Under the pieces are notes generated by a model that saw only the letters and a list, made by a program, of their open reading frames with translations, made no database searches and was not told the DNA's origin. Of a DNA stretch of 64,000 nt, positions 16,684 to 26,013 are shown in pieces. The position numbers and the translations under genes are program-made. Location of the stretch: positions 124,001-188,000 of the forward strand of contig JANQRS010000068.1 of NCBI GenBank assembly GCA_028284445.1, given 5' to 3'. The first letter of the stretch is position 1. Every line of letters begins with the position of its first letter. This DNA is from Calditrichia bacterium. Lineage in GTDB: Bacteria > Calditrichota > Calditrichia > RBG-13-44-9 > J075.

Positions 16684-19600
16684 TTATTGCAATTTGTCTT
16701 TGAAGGGCGGTTCAGCTTCTTCGCTGGGAGCGGGATCTTCACTGCCGGATTCCGGGGGCGCTGTTTCTTCAACAACTTCCGGAACATCTTCTACGGTAAT
16801 GGCCATATTGACCGTATTTGTCAGGCCGCCGCTGTCGCTCACGGAAAAGGCAACCGTGTAAGTGCCTTGCTGCGTGGTGTCCGGCGTCCAGGAAAAGGTG
16901 CGGCTGTTCGCATCAAAGCGTGCGCCGGCCGGCAGTCCCTGGGCTGCAAATGTCAATTCGTCATTCGAGTCCGGGTCATTCCCGGTGATAGTTACCTCCA
17001 GGTTGTCACCTTCCTTTACAGTCCGATCGTCAGGAGTGTCCAAAACCGGCGCGCGATTGAGGTTTTCTACCATCAGTTGAACCGGAACGGAAGTCTCAGC
17101 CTCACCGTCTGTAACAGAATAGGTCAGGGGATATTCACCGGATTGGTCAAAATCCGGTTTCCAGGTAATCGTGCGGCTGGCCGCGTCGAAATTGGCACCG
17201 GCTGGCAAGCCTGTCACCTGGTAGACGAGGGTGACCGGTCTGTCTGTATCCGGATCGCTACCGGCAGGCAGAACAAACGAGGCCTCTGTATCTTCGCGGA
17301 ATGAGAACGGCTGGGCTTCAGGCAGTTGCGGTTCCTGGTTCACGTTGTTGACTGTAATGGTTACATCTTGCACGGAAGCTTCGCCGAAAGTGTCTTCAAC
17401 CTTGAATGAAACAGTATGTTCGCCACTTTGTGTGAAACTGGGCGTCCAGATAAATTCGTTGGAATTGGCATCCAGAACTGCACCATCCGGTAGACTTTCG
17501 ACCGAGTATGCTAATTTGCCCTCATCTTCTACATCCGGATCTATGCCGGTAAGCGCAAATCGAAGCTCGCTATTTTCATTGACAGCCGGTGGTGAAATGG
17601 CTTCCAAGCTCGGAGCGCGATTGATGTTGTTGACAGTAATGGTAAAGGGCTGCGACGAAGACAGGCCGTCGCCATCTGTTATGATCGCCGTTAAGGAATA
17701 GTTGCCGGATTGATCATAGGTCGGCTGCCAGTTGAACGTGCCGAGGGTTGCATCAAGTGTTGCGCCTTCTGGCAGCTCGGCGATGCTGAAAACCAGTTTG
17801 CCTTCATCCTCAGCGTCCGGATCAGAGCCGGTGAGTAATAAATCCAGGCCTTTGTCTTCATCAACGTATTGCGCTGTGACCGGATCCATGACCGGCTCAC
17901 GATTGGTGTGGTTGACAATCACATTGACCGGCAGCGTGTGCTTCGCGCCGACTGGATCCGTCAATGTAAAAATCACTTCATACGTGCCGGACTGCTCGTA
18001 GGTCGGCATCCAGTTGAATACGCGGGTAGTTGGGTTGAATAGCGCACCTTCGGGAACGCTTTCCACGCCAAATACGAGGGCGCCTGCATCTTCGACATCA
18101 GGATCAGCACCGTTGATCGTAAAGGTCAACTGCTCATTTTCATTAATCGTGGGCTGAGGAATTTCCTCGATGACCGGGGCGCGATTCACGTGATTGACGG
18201 TAATTGTCGCTTTTGTTGTATCAGTGAACTCTTCGTCTGAAATTGCAAAAATAATGTCATAGGAGCCGGACTGATCGAAGTTGGGCTGCCACTCAAGAAG
18301 GCCGGTTTTGGCGTCAAGATTGGCACCGCTTGGCAGACCGGTTGCTGAGAAAGACAGTTTGTCTACATCTTCCTTGTCAGCATCCTGCGCGCTGAGTTGC
18401 AGGGAAAAGGTCTGATCTTCATCAATTACCTGGTTGCTGGCGTCAGTAATCGTTGGTGCCCGGTTTACTTGATACACTTCAATCGTAATCGCTTTGGTGT
18501 CGCTTAAGCCGGACGGATCGGTGATGGTAAAGCTGACATTTTCATATACGCCGGCTTGTTCGAAGGTCGGTAGCCACGCGAACGTGTTGGATTCACCATC
18601 GAAGGTGGCGCCTTCAGGCAGATTGTTGGCTGCCATAATCAGCTTGCCGTCGTCTTCCTTGTCATCATCGCTACCATAGATATTAAATGTGAGCGAGTTG
18701 TCTTCCTTGACAGTCTGGTTGGGAATCTCCGCCAGACTTGGAGAGCGATTTACATGGTTCGTTGTAATTGAAAAATAGGTGGTGTCGCTTAATGCACCAG
18801 CTCGCATGATGCACATCAGATCTTCGTAAACGCCGGATTGCTCATAGTTTGGCGTCCAGCTAAATGTGCGGGAATCCGCATCAAAAGTGGCTCCGGCAGG
18901 CAGGTTTTGCATGCGAAAGGAGATCTTGTTCAGGTCTTCTTCATCCAGCTCAGTACCGGATATTTGCACTTCCAGATTTTGTGCTTCGTCCACGCTCTGT
19001 GCAGCAACGGGGTTGATTGTGGGTTTGCGATCTACATGCGTGACCGTAAAGGTGACTGGTTCACGGTCGCTGCCGCCACCGCCGTCATCGATAATGAAAT
19101 CTACCAGGTAGCGCCCGGATTGCTCGAAACTTGGTGTCCAGGTAACGGTGCGGGTGGCCGGGTCAAAAGTTGCGCCTTCGGGCAATTTTTCTGCGCGATA
19201 AGCGAGACGTTCCTGATCTTCCACGTCCGGATCACTGCCGGCCGGTATCGTGTAGGTCAGCGTATTGTTTTCAGCGATTGTTTTATCCTCGAGCGCAGGC
19301 AAATCCGGCAAGCGGTTTACATGCTGGACATTGAGAGATATGGTGTCTTTTGCGCTGAGGCCATTTTCATTTTGCTCGATGACGCTGAAAACAATGTCGA
19401 CATATGTGCCGGACTGCTCATAGTCAGGATTCCAGCTGAAATAGCCAGTATTGATGTCGAAGGTTGATCCGGTTGGGATATTTACTGCGTTGTAAATAAT
19501 CGGATCGCCATCCGGCTCTTCAGCTTTCAATTGCAATGAGAAGGGGATATTCTCATTCAAGTTCATGTCGTCAAGATTCTCGAGCTTTGGCGCATTGTTG

Positions 19601-20577
19601 TGGCGCATAATCAGTGTCGAGGTATTGGCAGCAAGAAAGACATAAATGTCGCGTTTGAAGACGCCATAGGCTTTGTCGTCTGTGCTGTAAACGGTCTCAA
19701 GAAACGGCTTGTTCTGATCTGTTGTATTGATGATTTGCAGGCCAATGTCAGAATTGGCGACATAGACATAGTTTCCGACTTTGTAGATATCGCCGACAAA
19801 GCCGCTGCTGGCAAAACGCGAAATCTTCACCGGGAATTCCGGATTTGACACGTTTACCATTAGCAAGCCGCCCTTGCCGTCAGCAACATAGGCAACATCA
19901 CCAACAACTTCAACTTCCATACTGTTGTAGCCGGTCTTGTATTGAGCCAATAGCTTCAGGTTTTCCAGGTCAGATACGTCGTAGATGATCAGGCCGCCTT
20001 TTTTCGCCGCCATATACAGCAGGTCGCCTTCCTTATAAACGTCCTGAATCCAGCTGCCGGGGATTTCCAGTTTGGCAGTGGTTGGATTGTCAAGGTCGCT
20101 GATATCCATTACGCTAAATCCATCACGGCCCAAGGCTACATACAAATAGGGATATTCAACCCAGACATCATACGCATTGCCGGTGGTTTTAATCTCACTG
20201 AGCTTTTGAATGCTGGCGACGTCAGAAATGTCGTAGATTACCACGCCTGCCGAATGATTTGCCAAATACGCCCGGTCCTTTTCAATGAATGTAGCATATG
20301 ACTGGTTTTCGCTGGGGAGGTATGCGATCTGTTTGGGTTGTCTGATATCCGAAATATCGACAACTTGAAGACCGGCCCAGAAATTCGTGACAAAAAGGTG
20401 ATCATTGTAAACCTCTACCTGGCGAACGCCATCATTGTAGCGAATGGCGCCAACTGGCGGTGTCACTGTGGAAATCAATTCAGCAGCAGATTTTTGGGCA
20501 AGAAGGGGATCGGGTGACATGCAAAATACCATCACGCACAAAGCAAATATCGCGGATGGCAATGTCATCATTTTCAT
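16684..20577 (-). CDS. Large LVIVD-repeat and Ig-like repeat surface protein
   Basis: This protein of about 1,297 residues has a signal peptide, then about 320 residues of LVIVD-type beta-propeller repeats (units such as VVDISDIRQPKQIAYLPS and VMDISDLDNPTTAKLEI), then ten tandem Ig-like (He_PIG/cadherin-like) repeats of about 90-95 residues. Each Ig unit starts after a V-N-R linker, contains a DPDxED calcium-binding-like loop, an LPxGAxFDxxxxxFxWxPxxxQSG core and a terminal TITVNxVN strand. The C-terminus is an acidic Pro-Glu tail. It is presumably exported and cell-surface or matrix associated, perhaps adhesive. GGAG lies 7 nt before the ATG at 20577; a TTG at 20589 is less likely. Confidence 0.88.
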   Translation of the reverse strand: MKMMTLPSAIFALCVMVFCMSPDPLLAQKSAAELISTVTPPVGAIRYNDGVRQVEVYNDHLFVTNFWAGLQVVDISDIRQPKQIAYLPSENQSYATFIEKDRAYLANHSAGVVIYDISDVASIQKLSEIKTTGNAYDVWVEYPYLYVALGRDGFSVMDISDLDNPTTAKLEIPGSWIQDVYKEGDLLYMAAKKGGLIIYDVSDLENLKLLAQYKTGYNSMEVEVVGDVAYVADGKGGLLMVNVSNPEFPVKISRFASSGFVGDIYKVGNYVYVANSDIGLQIINTTDQNKPFLETVYSTDDKAYGVFKRDIYVFLAANTSTLIMRHNNAPKLENLDDMNLNENIPFSLQLKAEEPDGDPIIYNAVNIPTGSTFDINTGYFSWNPDYEQSGTYVDIVFSVIEQNENGLSAKDTISLNVQHVNRLPDLPALEDKTIAENNTLTYTIPAGSDPDVEDQERLAYRAEKLPEGATFDPATRTVTWTPSFEQSGRYLVDFIIDDGGGGSDREPVTFTVTHVDRKPTINPVAAQSVDEAQNLEVQISGTELDEEDLNKISFRMQNLPAGATFDADSRTFSWTPNYEQSGVYEDLMCIMRAGALSDTTYFSITTNHVNRSPSLAEIPNQTVKEDNSLTFNIYGSDDDKEDDGKLIMAANNLPEGATFDGESNTFAWLPTFEQAGVYENVSFTITDPSGLSDTKAITIEVYQVNRAPTITDASNQVIDEDQTFSLQLSAQDADKEDVDKLSFSATGLPSGANLDAKTGLLEWQPNFDQSGSYDIIFAISDEEFTDTTKATITVNHVNRAPVIEEIPQPTINENEQLTFTINGADPDVEDAGALVFGVESVPEGALFNPTTRVFNWMPTYEQSGTYEVIFTLTDPVGAKHTLPVNVIVNHTNREPVMDPVTAQYVDEDKGLDLLLTGSDPDAEDEGKLVFSIAELPEGATLDATLGTFNWQPTYDQSGNYSLTAIITDGDGLSSSQPFTITVNNINRAPSLEAISPPAVNENSELRFALTGIDPDVEDEGKLAYSVESLPDGAVLDANSNEFIWTPSFTQSGEHTVSFKVEDTFGEASVQDVTITVNNVNQEPQLPEAQPFSFREDTEASFVLPAGSDPDTDRPVTLVYQVTGLPAGANFDAASRTITWKPDFDQSGEYPLTYSVTDGEAETSVPVQLMVENLNRAPVLDTPDDRTVKEGDNLEVTITGNDPDSNDELTFAAQGLPAGARFDANSRTFSWTPDTTQQGTYTVAFSVSDSGGLTNTVNMAITVEDVPEVVEETAPPESGSEDPAPSEEAEPPFKDKLQ

Positions 20578-20965
20578 ACAGTGCTCCAAATCTTCTATAT
20601 TGTTATAAGAGGTTGAATCAAAAATTTTCGATAAAGGGTAAGATTAAGCTGAAAAACATACTTGAATGCATGGTAAGGTCGCAAATCATCAGTATTTAAG
20701 TGCTGCAAATGTCAAGGGATCTCTACCGAAAATTACTGGAAGAAAAGACCCTTTGATGCTAATATTTGGTTATAGATCACATTGGTTCCAGAAATAAATT
20801 TAAGCTTGAGATTACTTCAAATAGATCGGAAGCAAAAACAGAAATAATTAACAATATCTTATAATTTCCAGAATTTTTGCATAATCTAAGCATGGAATTG
20901 GCGGTACCCAACAACCTTTTTGTTTTAGAGGTTAGGCAAGAAATTCAATAAATATGGAGAGGGCA
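20578..20965. other. AT-rich intergenic region with divergent promoters
   Basis: The stretch lies between the divergent giant-repeat gene and cinA. It is strongly AT-rich, consistent with promoter DNA for both. A 79-codon plus-strand frame running out of the repeat gene into this region has no support. No RNA gene or repeat is seen. Confidence 0.45.
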
Positions 20966-22189
20966 ATGAATGCACTCGTTGTTTCGATCGGTAATGAGCT
21001 GTTAAATGGAAAAACCACCAACTCAAATGCGACCTTTATCGGGCAGCAGTTGGCCGATTTAGGCGTGGCGCTGAAGCAGATCGTCACCATCCGTGATGAG
21101 GCGGCGAGAATTGAAGATGCTTTGACCCTTGCGATGCGTGATTATGACACTGTTATCGTCACTGGCGGGCTTGGGCCTACGCATGATGATATTACCCGAA
21201 AGACGGTCGCTGCGTTTCTTGATACCGAGCTGGTACTGAACGAAGGCGCATTGGCCAGGATAGAAGCGCTGTTTCGTGAGCGAGGCAGAGAGATGCCGCC
21301 TATTAACCGACAGCAGGCAATGGTGCCGGCATCTGCTGGTTTGCTGGACAATCCATTGGGTACCGCGCCCGGTTTACACTTCGATGAAAAAGATACGCAG
21401 ATTTTTCTGCTGCCGGGGGTGCCCAGAGAAATGAAAGAGATGATGGTGCGTTCCGTGATCCCGCTGTTGCGTCAGCGGCTTAATCATTCCCCACCGCAAA
21501 TTCACCTCTATCGCACCACCGGGATCGTGGAGTCGAAGCTATATGAGATTTGCCAGTCCCATTTCGAAAAATTTCCTGCTTATGAAATTGCTTTCCTGCC
21601 GAAATTTACCGGGGTTGATATCCGTGTGGCTGAGCGTGATTCCGATGAAAGCTATGCAGAATTTCAAGAAGGTTTGCTGGAGATTGCCGGAAAATACATT
21701 TATACCCAATCCGATGAAGAGATTGAAGCGGTCGTCGGGCGCTTATTGACAGAAAAGGGGATGACTCTTACTGCCGCCGAGAGCTGCACCGGCGGCTTGA
21801 TTTCTCACCGCATGACAAATATTCCCGGCTCATCAGCCTACTACCTGGGCGGTATAAATGCCTATAGCAATGAAGTGAAAATGAATATGCTGGGCGTGTC
21901 TGCTGATGCGCTGAAAGCGCATGGCGCTGTGAGTGAGGCAGTAGCCGGCGAAATGGCAGCCGGCGTTCGCGAGAGGCTGGGGAGCGATATCGCGGTGTCT
22001 ACGACCGGTATTGCCGGACCGGGCGGTGCCACGGAAACAAAGCCGGTTGGATTGGTATATGTCGGTTTTGCGACTGCTGATTCTGTATCTGCGCGGCGAT
22101 TCACTTTTGGCAGGGATCGCCTGTTGAACAAAGATTGGAGCGCCCAGGCTGCAATTGAGCTTTTGAGGCGCTATTTATTACGTTTGTAA
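20966..22189 (+). CDS. cinA: CinA-like protein: nicotinamide-nucleotide amidohydrolase with N-terminal MoaB-like domain
   Basis: The protein of about 407 residues combines the COG1058 N-terminal domain (SIGNELLNGKTTNSN, GGLGPTHDDIT, LPGVPREM) with the PncC-type C-terminal domain (LTAAESCTGGLISHRMTNIPGSS, then STTGIAGPGGATETKPVGLVYVG). The C-terminal domain deamidates NMN to nicotinic acid mononucleotide in NAD recycling; the N-terminal domain of related proteins is an ADP-ribose/CoA pyrophosphatase. Length and domain order are standard. I chose the ATG at 20966 because GGAG lies 5 nt upstream; the ATG at 20954 contains that site. Confidence 0.95.
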   Translation: MNALVVSIGNELLNGKTTNSNATFIGQQLADLGVALKQIVTIRDEAARIEDALTLAMRDYDTVIVTGGLGPTHDDITRKTVAAFLDTELVLNEGALARIEALFRERGREMPPINRQQAMVPASAGLLDNPLGTAPGLHFDEKDTQIFLLPGVPREMKEMMVRSVIPLLRQRLNHSPPQIHLYRTTGIVESKLYEICQSHFEKFPAYEIAFLPKFTGVDIRVAERDSDESYAEFQEGLLEIAGKYIYTQSDEEIEAVVGRLLTEKGMTLTAAESCTGGLISHRMTNIPGSSAYYLGGINAYSNEVKMNMLGVSADALKAHGAVSEAVAGEMAAGVRERLGSDIAVSTTGIAGPGGATETKPVGLVYVGFATADSVSARRFTFGRDRLLNKDWSAQAAIELLRRYLLRL

Positions 22190-22385
22190 CAGTGAAGAGG
22201 ATTGAGTTTTTTATGAGTAAAGCGTGATAGTTACGTGACAATTATTCTCTTAATTGAGCTTAAAGGTATTGCACTGGTTTTTTCGGGGCGATTGGTCAGC
22301 TGAGGTCCAATTGACGAGGGTCTGTCGGCAATAATGCGATGGGCAAATGTTGACAGCAATACTTTAACCACTCGGGAGAATAATT

Positions 22386-23183
22386 ATGTATGATATGGGA
22401 ATCCTCAAAAATGTCGATAGTGACAAGGGATTGACCCGGCGCAAGAAGCGCAATGCTCTTCATCAGGAAGTTCCGGAACTCAAGATCCGTGAAGAAAAAC
22501 CTCACCGTGCTGTCGTCAATAATATCCCTATGTTACCCTTTCCTTTCTTTCAGGGAATCAAACAAACAGTCGTTGATACCATAAATGAACGGATGATTCA
22601 TCAAAAATTCCGTAAGCGGGAATACGTTTATTTGCCATATGAAAAGTCAGATCACATTTTCTTTGTTAAATCGGGAAATATTGAAATTGGCTATCTTGAC
22701 GAAAGTGGCCGGGAACTGTCGCTGGATATTCTTGGACCGGGTGAAATTTTCGGATCGGTTATTGGACGAAGTTTAAACGGCAGTTTTGCGCGGGCAGTTG
22801 GGAATGTGACGCTTGCGATTCTCAACAAAGATGATTTTGATGAATTCCTGGAGAAATATCCTCGATTTTCCTTGCAAATGTTGAAGATGATGAGTGAGCG
22901 TATCCAGGTTCTGGAAGTGAAGCTTCAACATATTGTTTTTAGTGATGTAAAGACCAGAATTTGCAAGCTCCTGCAATCACTTTTGGCTAAGGCAGGTGAT
23001 CCGCGAACCGGTCAAATCCGCATTGCATTGACGCATCAGGACATCGCCAATTTAGTTGCCAGCTCCCGCGAAACAGCCAGCCTGCACTTGTCGCAGCTAA
23101 AAAAGGCCGGTGCCATCTCCTACGAGAGAAAACGGATACGAATTTTGTCGATGCCGATTTTGAAAGCGGCTATCGCTGAATAG
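22386..23183 (+). CDS. Crp/Fnr family transcriptional regulator
   Basis: The 265-residue protein has about 60 N-terminal residues not typical of Crp, then a cyclic-nucleotide-binding-fold domain (EYVYLPYEKSDHIFFVKSGN, DILGPGEIFGSVI), the dimerisation helix, and a C-terminal HTH_Crp domain with ALTHQDIANLVASSRETASLHLSQLK as its recognition region. No Fnr-type Cys cluster is present, so oxygen sensing by Fe-S is unlikely. The RxT/S phosphate-binding signature of true CRP is not evident either, so the effector is unknown. It is followed by a strong terminator. Confidence 0.92.
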   Translation: MYDMGILKNVDSDKGLTRRKKRNALHQEVPELKIREEKPHRAVVNNIPMLPFPFFQGIKQTVVDTINERMIHQKFRKREYVYLPYEKSDHIFFVKSGNIEIGYLDESGRELSLDILGPGEIFGSVIGRSLNGSFARAVGNVTLAILNKDDFDEFLEKYPRFSLQMLKMMSERIQVLEVKLQHIVFSDVKTRICKLLQSLLAKAGDPRTGQIRIALTHQDIANLVASSRETASLHLSQLKKAGAISYERKRIRILSMPILKAAIAE

Positions 23184-23211
23184 CAATTTCCTTATCTACT
23201 ACCCCCTGAAG

Positions 23212-23249
23212 AAAAATCCCGGCCAATCTTAGATCAGCCGGGATTTTTT
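23212..23249. terminator. Intrinsic terminator after the Crp/Fnr gene
   Basis: The stem ATCCCGGC/GCCGGGAT, flanked by A- and T-runs, has a 13-nt loop and lies 30 nt after the regulator stop. The flanking A-run lets it work for the convergent gene on the minus strand too. Confidence 0.92.
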
Positions 23250-23275
23250 ATGGAAAAATAGATGATAAAGCGCTT

Positions 23276-24757
23276 TTATTTCTTTTTGGACGCCTTTTCG
23301 TAAAGCTTGATATACTTGTCAGCAGCGTTGGTCCAGGAGTGATTGGCTCGCATGCCGTTTTTCTGAACCTTGGTAAACAGCTTTTTGTCATCATAGCAGC
23401 GGATAGCGGCACGAAGCGCTTTTAACATGGTTGTCTTGTTGAATTTGCTAATGGCAAATGCATTTCCCTTGCCGGTTTCAGCTGAGAAATCAACGACGGT
23501 ATCGGAATATGCGCCAAAGTCAGGAACAACCGGGACGGTACCGTATCTCATACCATTAAGGTGATAAGATTCGATTTCTCCCATTGGTGTAGGTACCAGC
23601 ATGATATCGCTGCCGGCGATAATCTTATGGGCTAGCTTCTTGTCGTGATCCTCGATCCAGGTTATTTTATCGGCGTTCTTCTTGACAAGTCCGCTAATCT
23701 GCTTTTGCTGTTTTTCATCGCCTTTACCCATCAGGATAAAGTGCGCTTTGACCTTCAGCAGATCTTCCATCGCTTCCAGCAACAGCTCGCCACCTCGTTC
23801 TTCGCTGAAATCGGTAAAGATAGATACCAGGGGCAGCTTCATCTCTTCATCGAGTTCCAGTTCTTCCAAAAGGGCAGTGCGATTTTCGTCCTTTAATTGC
23901 AGATTCTTGGCGTCGTAAGGCGTGTTGATGAATTTGTCGTTCTCCGGATCCCATTCCATGTAGTCCGCGCCATTGGTGATGCCTACGAAGTCTTTCTTGC
24001 GGCTTTGCAGGAGTTCTTCGAGCCCATGAGCTGGCTCTTCACCGGACAGCAGCGCTTTGGCCCGGCTTTCGCCAACGGTATTCAGGACGTCTGCGTAGTG
24101 CATGCCACCCCGTAATAGGCTTACTTTGCCGTTGTTACCAAAAACATTTTCCTTGTCGAGAAATTCTTCCGGAATCCCGATGTTCTTAACTTCGTCAAGC
24201 GGGAAGAGGCCCTGGTCTTCGAGGTTGTGGAGGGTTAAGACTGTGCGGGTGTTTTGAAAAAACTCATCATCTTTATAATGCGTTTTGAGGTAAAACGGAA
24301 TAAGAGCACTGGTCCAGTCGCTGCAATGAATGATATCCGGTTGCCAGTATAGCAGCTTCAGGGTTTCCAGAACGCCCTTACAGAAGAATGCAAAACGCTC
24401 AGCGTTATCCGGAAAAAACTTCCCGGTTTTTTCATCGGCATAAACACCTTTCCTGTCGAAGTACTCCGGTACAGACAAGAAGTAGACGTGAACCTTGGAG
24501 TTTGGCAGAAAGGCGGTCTTTCCATTTGCCATTTTGTCGCTGCCGTTCAGGCTAATACCGACTTCACGCAGCCGAATTACTTCACGCAAAACGTACTTAC
24601 GCTCGTTGATCAGCTTGTATTTCGGCATCATAAGCCGAATATCCTGATTGATGTTCTTCAGCGCTACCGGCAGGGTCTTGGATGTATAAGCCAGACTGCC
24701 TGGACTGGCAAATGGCGAGACCTCCGCCGAAACATAGCATACCTTAAAATCTCTCAT
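23276..24757 (-). CDS. Glycogen/starch synthase-like glycosyltransferase (GT5), atypical active site
   Basis: The 493-residue protein follows the GlgA architecture: N-terminal Rossmann half (VCYVSAEVSPF, DIIHCSDWTSALIPFYLK, LTLHNLEDQG), GITNGADYMEWDPENDKF at the hinge, and a C-terminal GT-B half (SIFTDFSEERGGELLLEAM, FILMGKGDE). GlgA transfers glucose from ADP-glucose to glycogen. However, the N-terminal KxGGL ADP-glucose loop is replaced by ASPGSL, and the conserved Glu-Pro-Cys-Gly-Leu acceptor/UDP loop is replaced by GEIESYHLNG. The fold is kept but donor specificity or activity may be changed. I chose the second of two adjacent ATGs because AAGGA lies 6 nt upstream. The galT gene lies upstream. 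Confidence 0.85.
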   Translation of the reverse strand: MRDFKVCYVSAEVSPFASPGSLAYTSKTLPVALKNINQDIRLMMPKYKLINERKYVLREVIRLREVGISLNGSDKMANGKTAFLPNSKVHVYFLSVPEYFDRKGVYADEKTGKFFPDNAERFAFFCKGVLETLKLLYWQPDIIHCSDWTSALIPFYLKTHYKDDEFFQNTRTVLTLHNLEDQGLFPLDEVKNIGIPEEFLDKENVFGNNGKVSLLRGGMHYADVLNTVGESRAKALLSGEEPAHGLEELLQSRKKDFVGITNGADYMEWDPENDKFINTPYDAKNLQLKDENRTALLEELELDEEMKLPLVSIFTDFSEERGGELLLEAMEDLLKVKAHFILMGKGDEKQQKQISGLVKKNADKITWIEDHDKKLAHKIIAGSDIMLVPTPMGEIESYHLNGMRYGTVPVVPDFGAYSDTVVDFSAETGKGNAFAISKFNKTTMLKALRAAIRCYDDKKLFTKVQKNGMRANHSWTNAADKYIKLYEKASKKK

Positions 24758-24877
24758 CATTTATCCTTGCTTTGATGATGCCCTCTGCCTCCCTTACAAC
24801 AAAACCTCAGGGCTTTAAATCAACTAGTGCCTTGCGGCGATCCCTGCTAATTTCCTACTGTCATTAGCAGAGTGATC

Positions 24878-25879
24878 TTACGCGGGAATTTCCCGTAAAT
24901 AGCGAGCTGCGTCTTCCGGAGATGTGGGATTGATATGGCAACCACTCCCGAGTTCAAATCCGGCGATGTTCGTAAGCTTTGGCATCAGTTCGATGTGCCA
25001 GTGATAATGGTCCATTGCAGCCTCCTGAACCGGCGCCGTATGCAGGACAAAATTGTAAGGCGGGTTCTCAAGGACCATGTCAAGCTTATGAAGCATCGCT
25101 TTGATGCTAATGGCCAACTGCGTTATTTCATCGTCAGTACAATGTTCAAAATGGGACCGGTGCACCTTCGGCAAAATCCACGTTTCAAATGGGAAACGGG
25201 CGGCAAAAGGTTGAATGGCAACAAATTGTTCAGATTCATATACAACTCGCACGTTGTCCCTGATTTCGCGGCGAATGATTTCGCAGTAAATACAGGTCTT
25301 GGCTTTGCGAAAGTAGCTTTTAGCGCCGTCCAGTTCTTGTTGTACCCGCCCCGGAACCATTGGCGTGGCCAGCAACTGCGAGTGTGCATGACTTAAACTG
25401 GCGCCCGCCTTATGACCATGATTCTTCCAGATCATGACATACTTTAGGCGGCTATCTTTCTTCAATGCCAGGATGCGCCGGCGATAAACGCCAAGAATAT
25501 CAGACAAGGCTGAAGCTGACAAGTCTGTCAAACGCGCCTGTTCATCTGGTGTCTCAATGACAACTTCATGAGCCCCGATACCGGGCATTGCTTCGTAAAA
25601 ATCATCTTTAGGATACGCTGCTGATACCTGGTCGCTTACCAGAGCCGGATATTTATTTGGAATTACTCGAAGTGACCAGTCATTGGAATTTGAAATAGAG
25701 GAGTCAGGACGGACGGCAAAAATTTCAGGGGGAGTCATTGCTTCGTTGCCAGCAGAAAACGGCGAATAGTCGGTTGTTCGACTCTCAACGACCTGCTCGT
25801 ACCCCGATGGCCGTTTACCTCGCTCTGCTGAAATAATTACCCATCTGCCAATCACCGGATCTTTTCGTAATTCAGGCAT
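24878..25879 (-). CDS. galT: Galactose-1-phosphate uridylyltransferase
   Basis: GalT exchanges UMP between UDP-glucose and galactose-1-phosphate in the Leloir pathway. The 333-residue protein shows MPELRKDPVIGRWVII at the start, ENRxxRP-like contacts, GASLSHAHSQLLATP with the nucleophilic His in H-x-H-x-Q, and HYHWHIELMP near the C-terminus. A Cys pair CIYC fits the Zn site. In classical GalT the motif is HPHxQ; here Ala replaces Pro, as in the broader HIT-like GalT group. I prefer the ATG at 25879, where homology begins, to a TTG at 25903. It is upstream of the GT5 gene and probably cotranscribed, suggesting sugar nucleotide and glycogen metabolism. Confidence 0.92.
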   Translation of the reverse strand: MPELRKDPVIGRWVIISAERGKRPSGYEQVVESRTTDYSPFSAGNEAMTPPEIFAVRPDSSISNSNDWSLRVIPNKYPALVSDQVSAAYPKDDFYEAMPGIGAHEVVIETPDEQARLTDLSASALSDILGVYRRRILALKKDSRLKYVMIWKNHGHKAGASLSHAHSQLLATPMVPGRVQQELDGAKSYFRKAKTCIYCEIIRREIRDNVRVVYESEQFVAIQPFAARFPFETWILPKVHRSHFEHCTDDEITQLAISIKAMLHKLDMVLENPPYNFVLHTAPVQEAAMDHYHWHIELMPKLTNIAGFELGSGCHINPTSPEDAARYLREIPA

Positions 25880-26013
25880 TTTTAAACTAACGTATCCAAT
25901 CAATTCGATTCCGTATCAGCTTAAAAATATATTGAAAAATGCCTCAATAATCAAGAAATAAAAACCACGGTGATGCCGGTAAATGGTTGTGGGATTGTAA
26001 TATAGCAGCCCTG

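Noticed and set aside
18838..19467. Long 209-codon plus-strand frame inside the Ig-repeat gene
   Set aside because: It is antisense to a repeat-rich real gene, its composition follows the other strand, and it has no ribosome site or domain.
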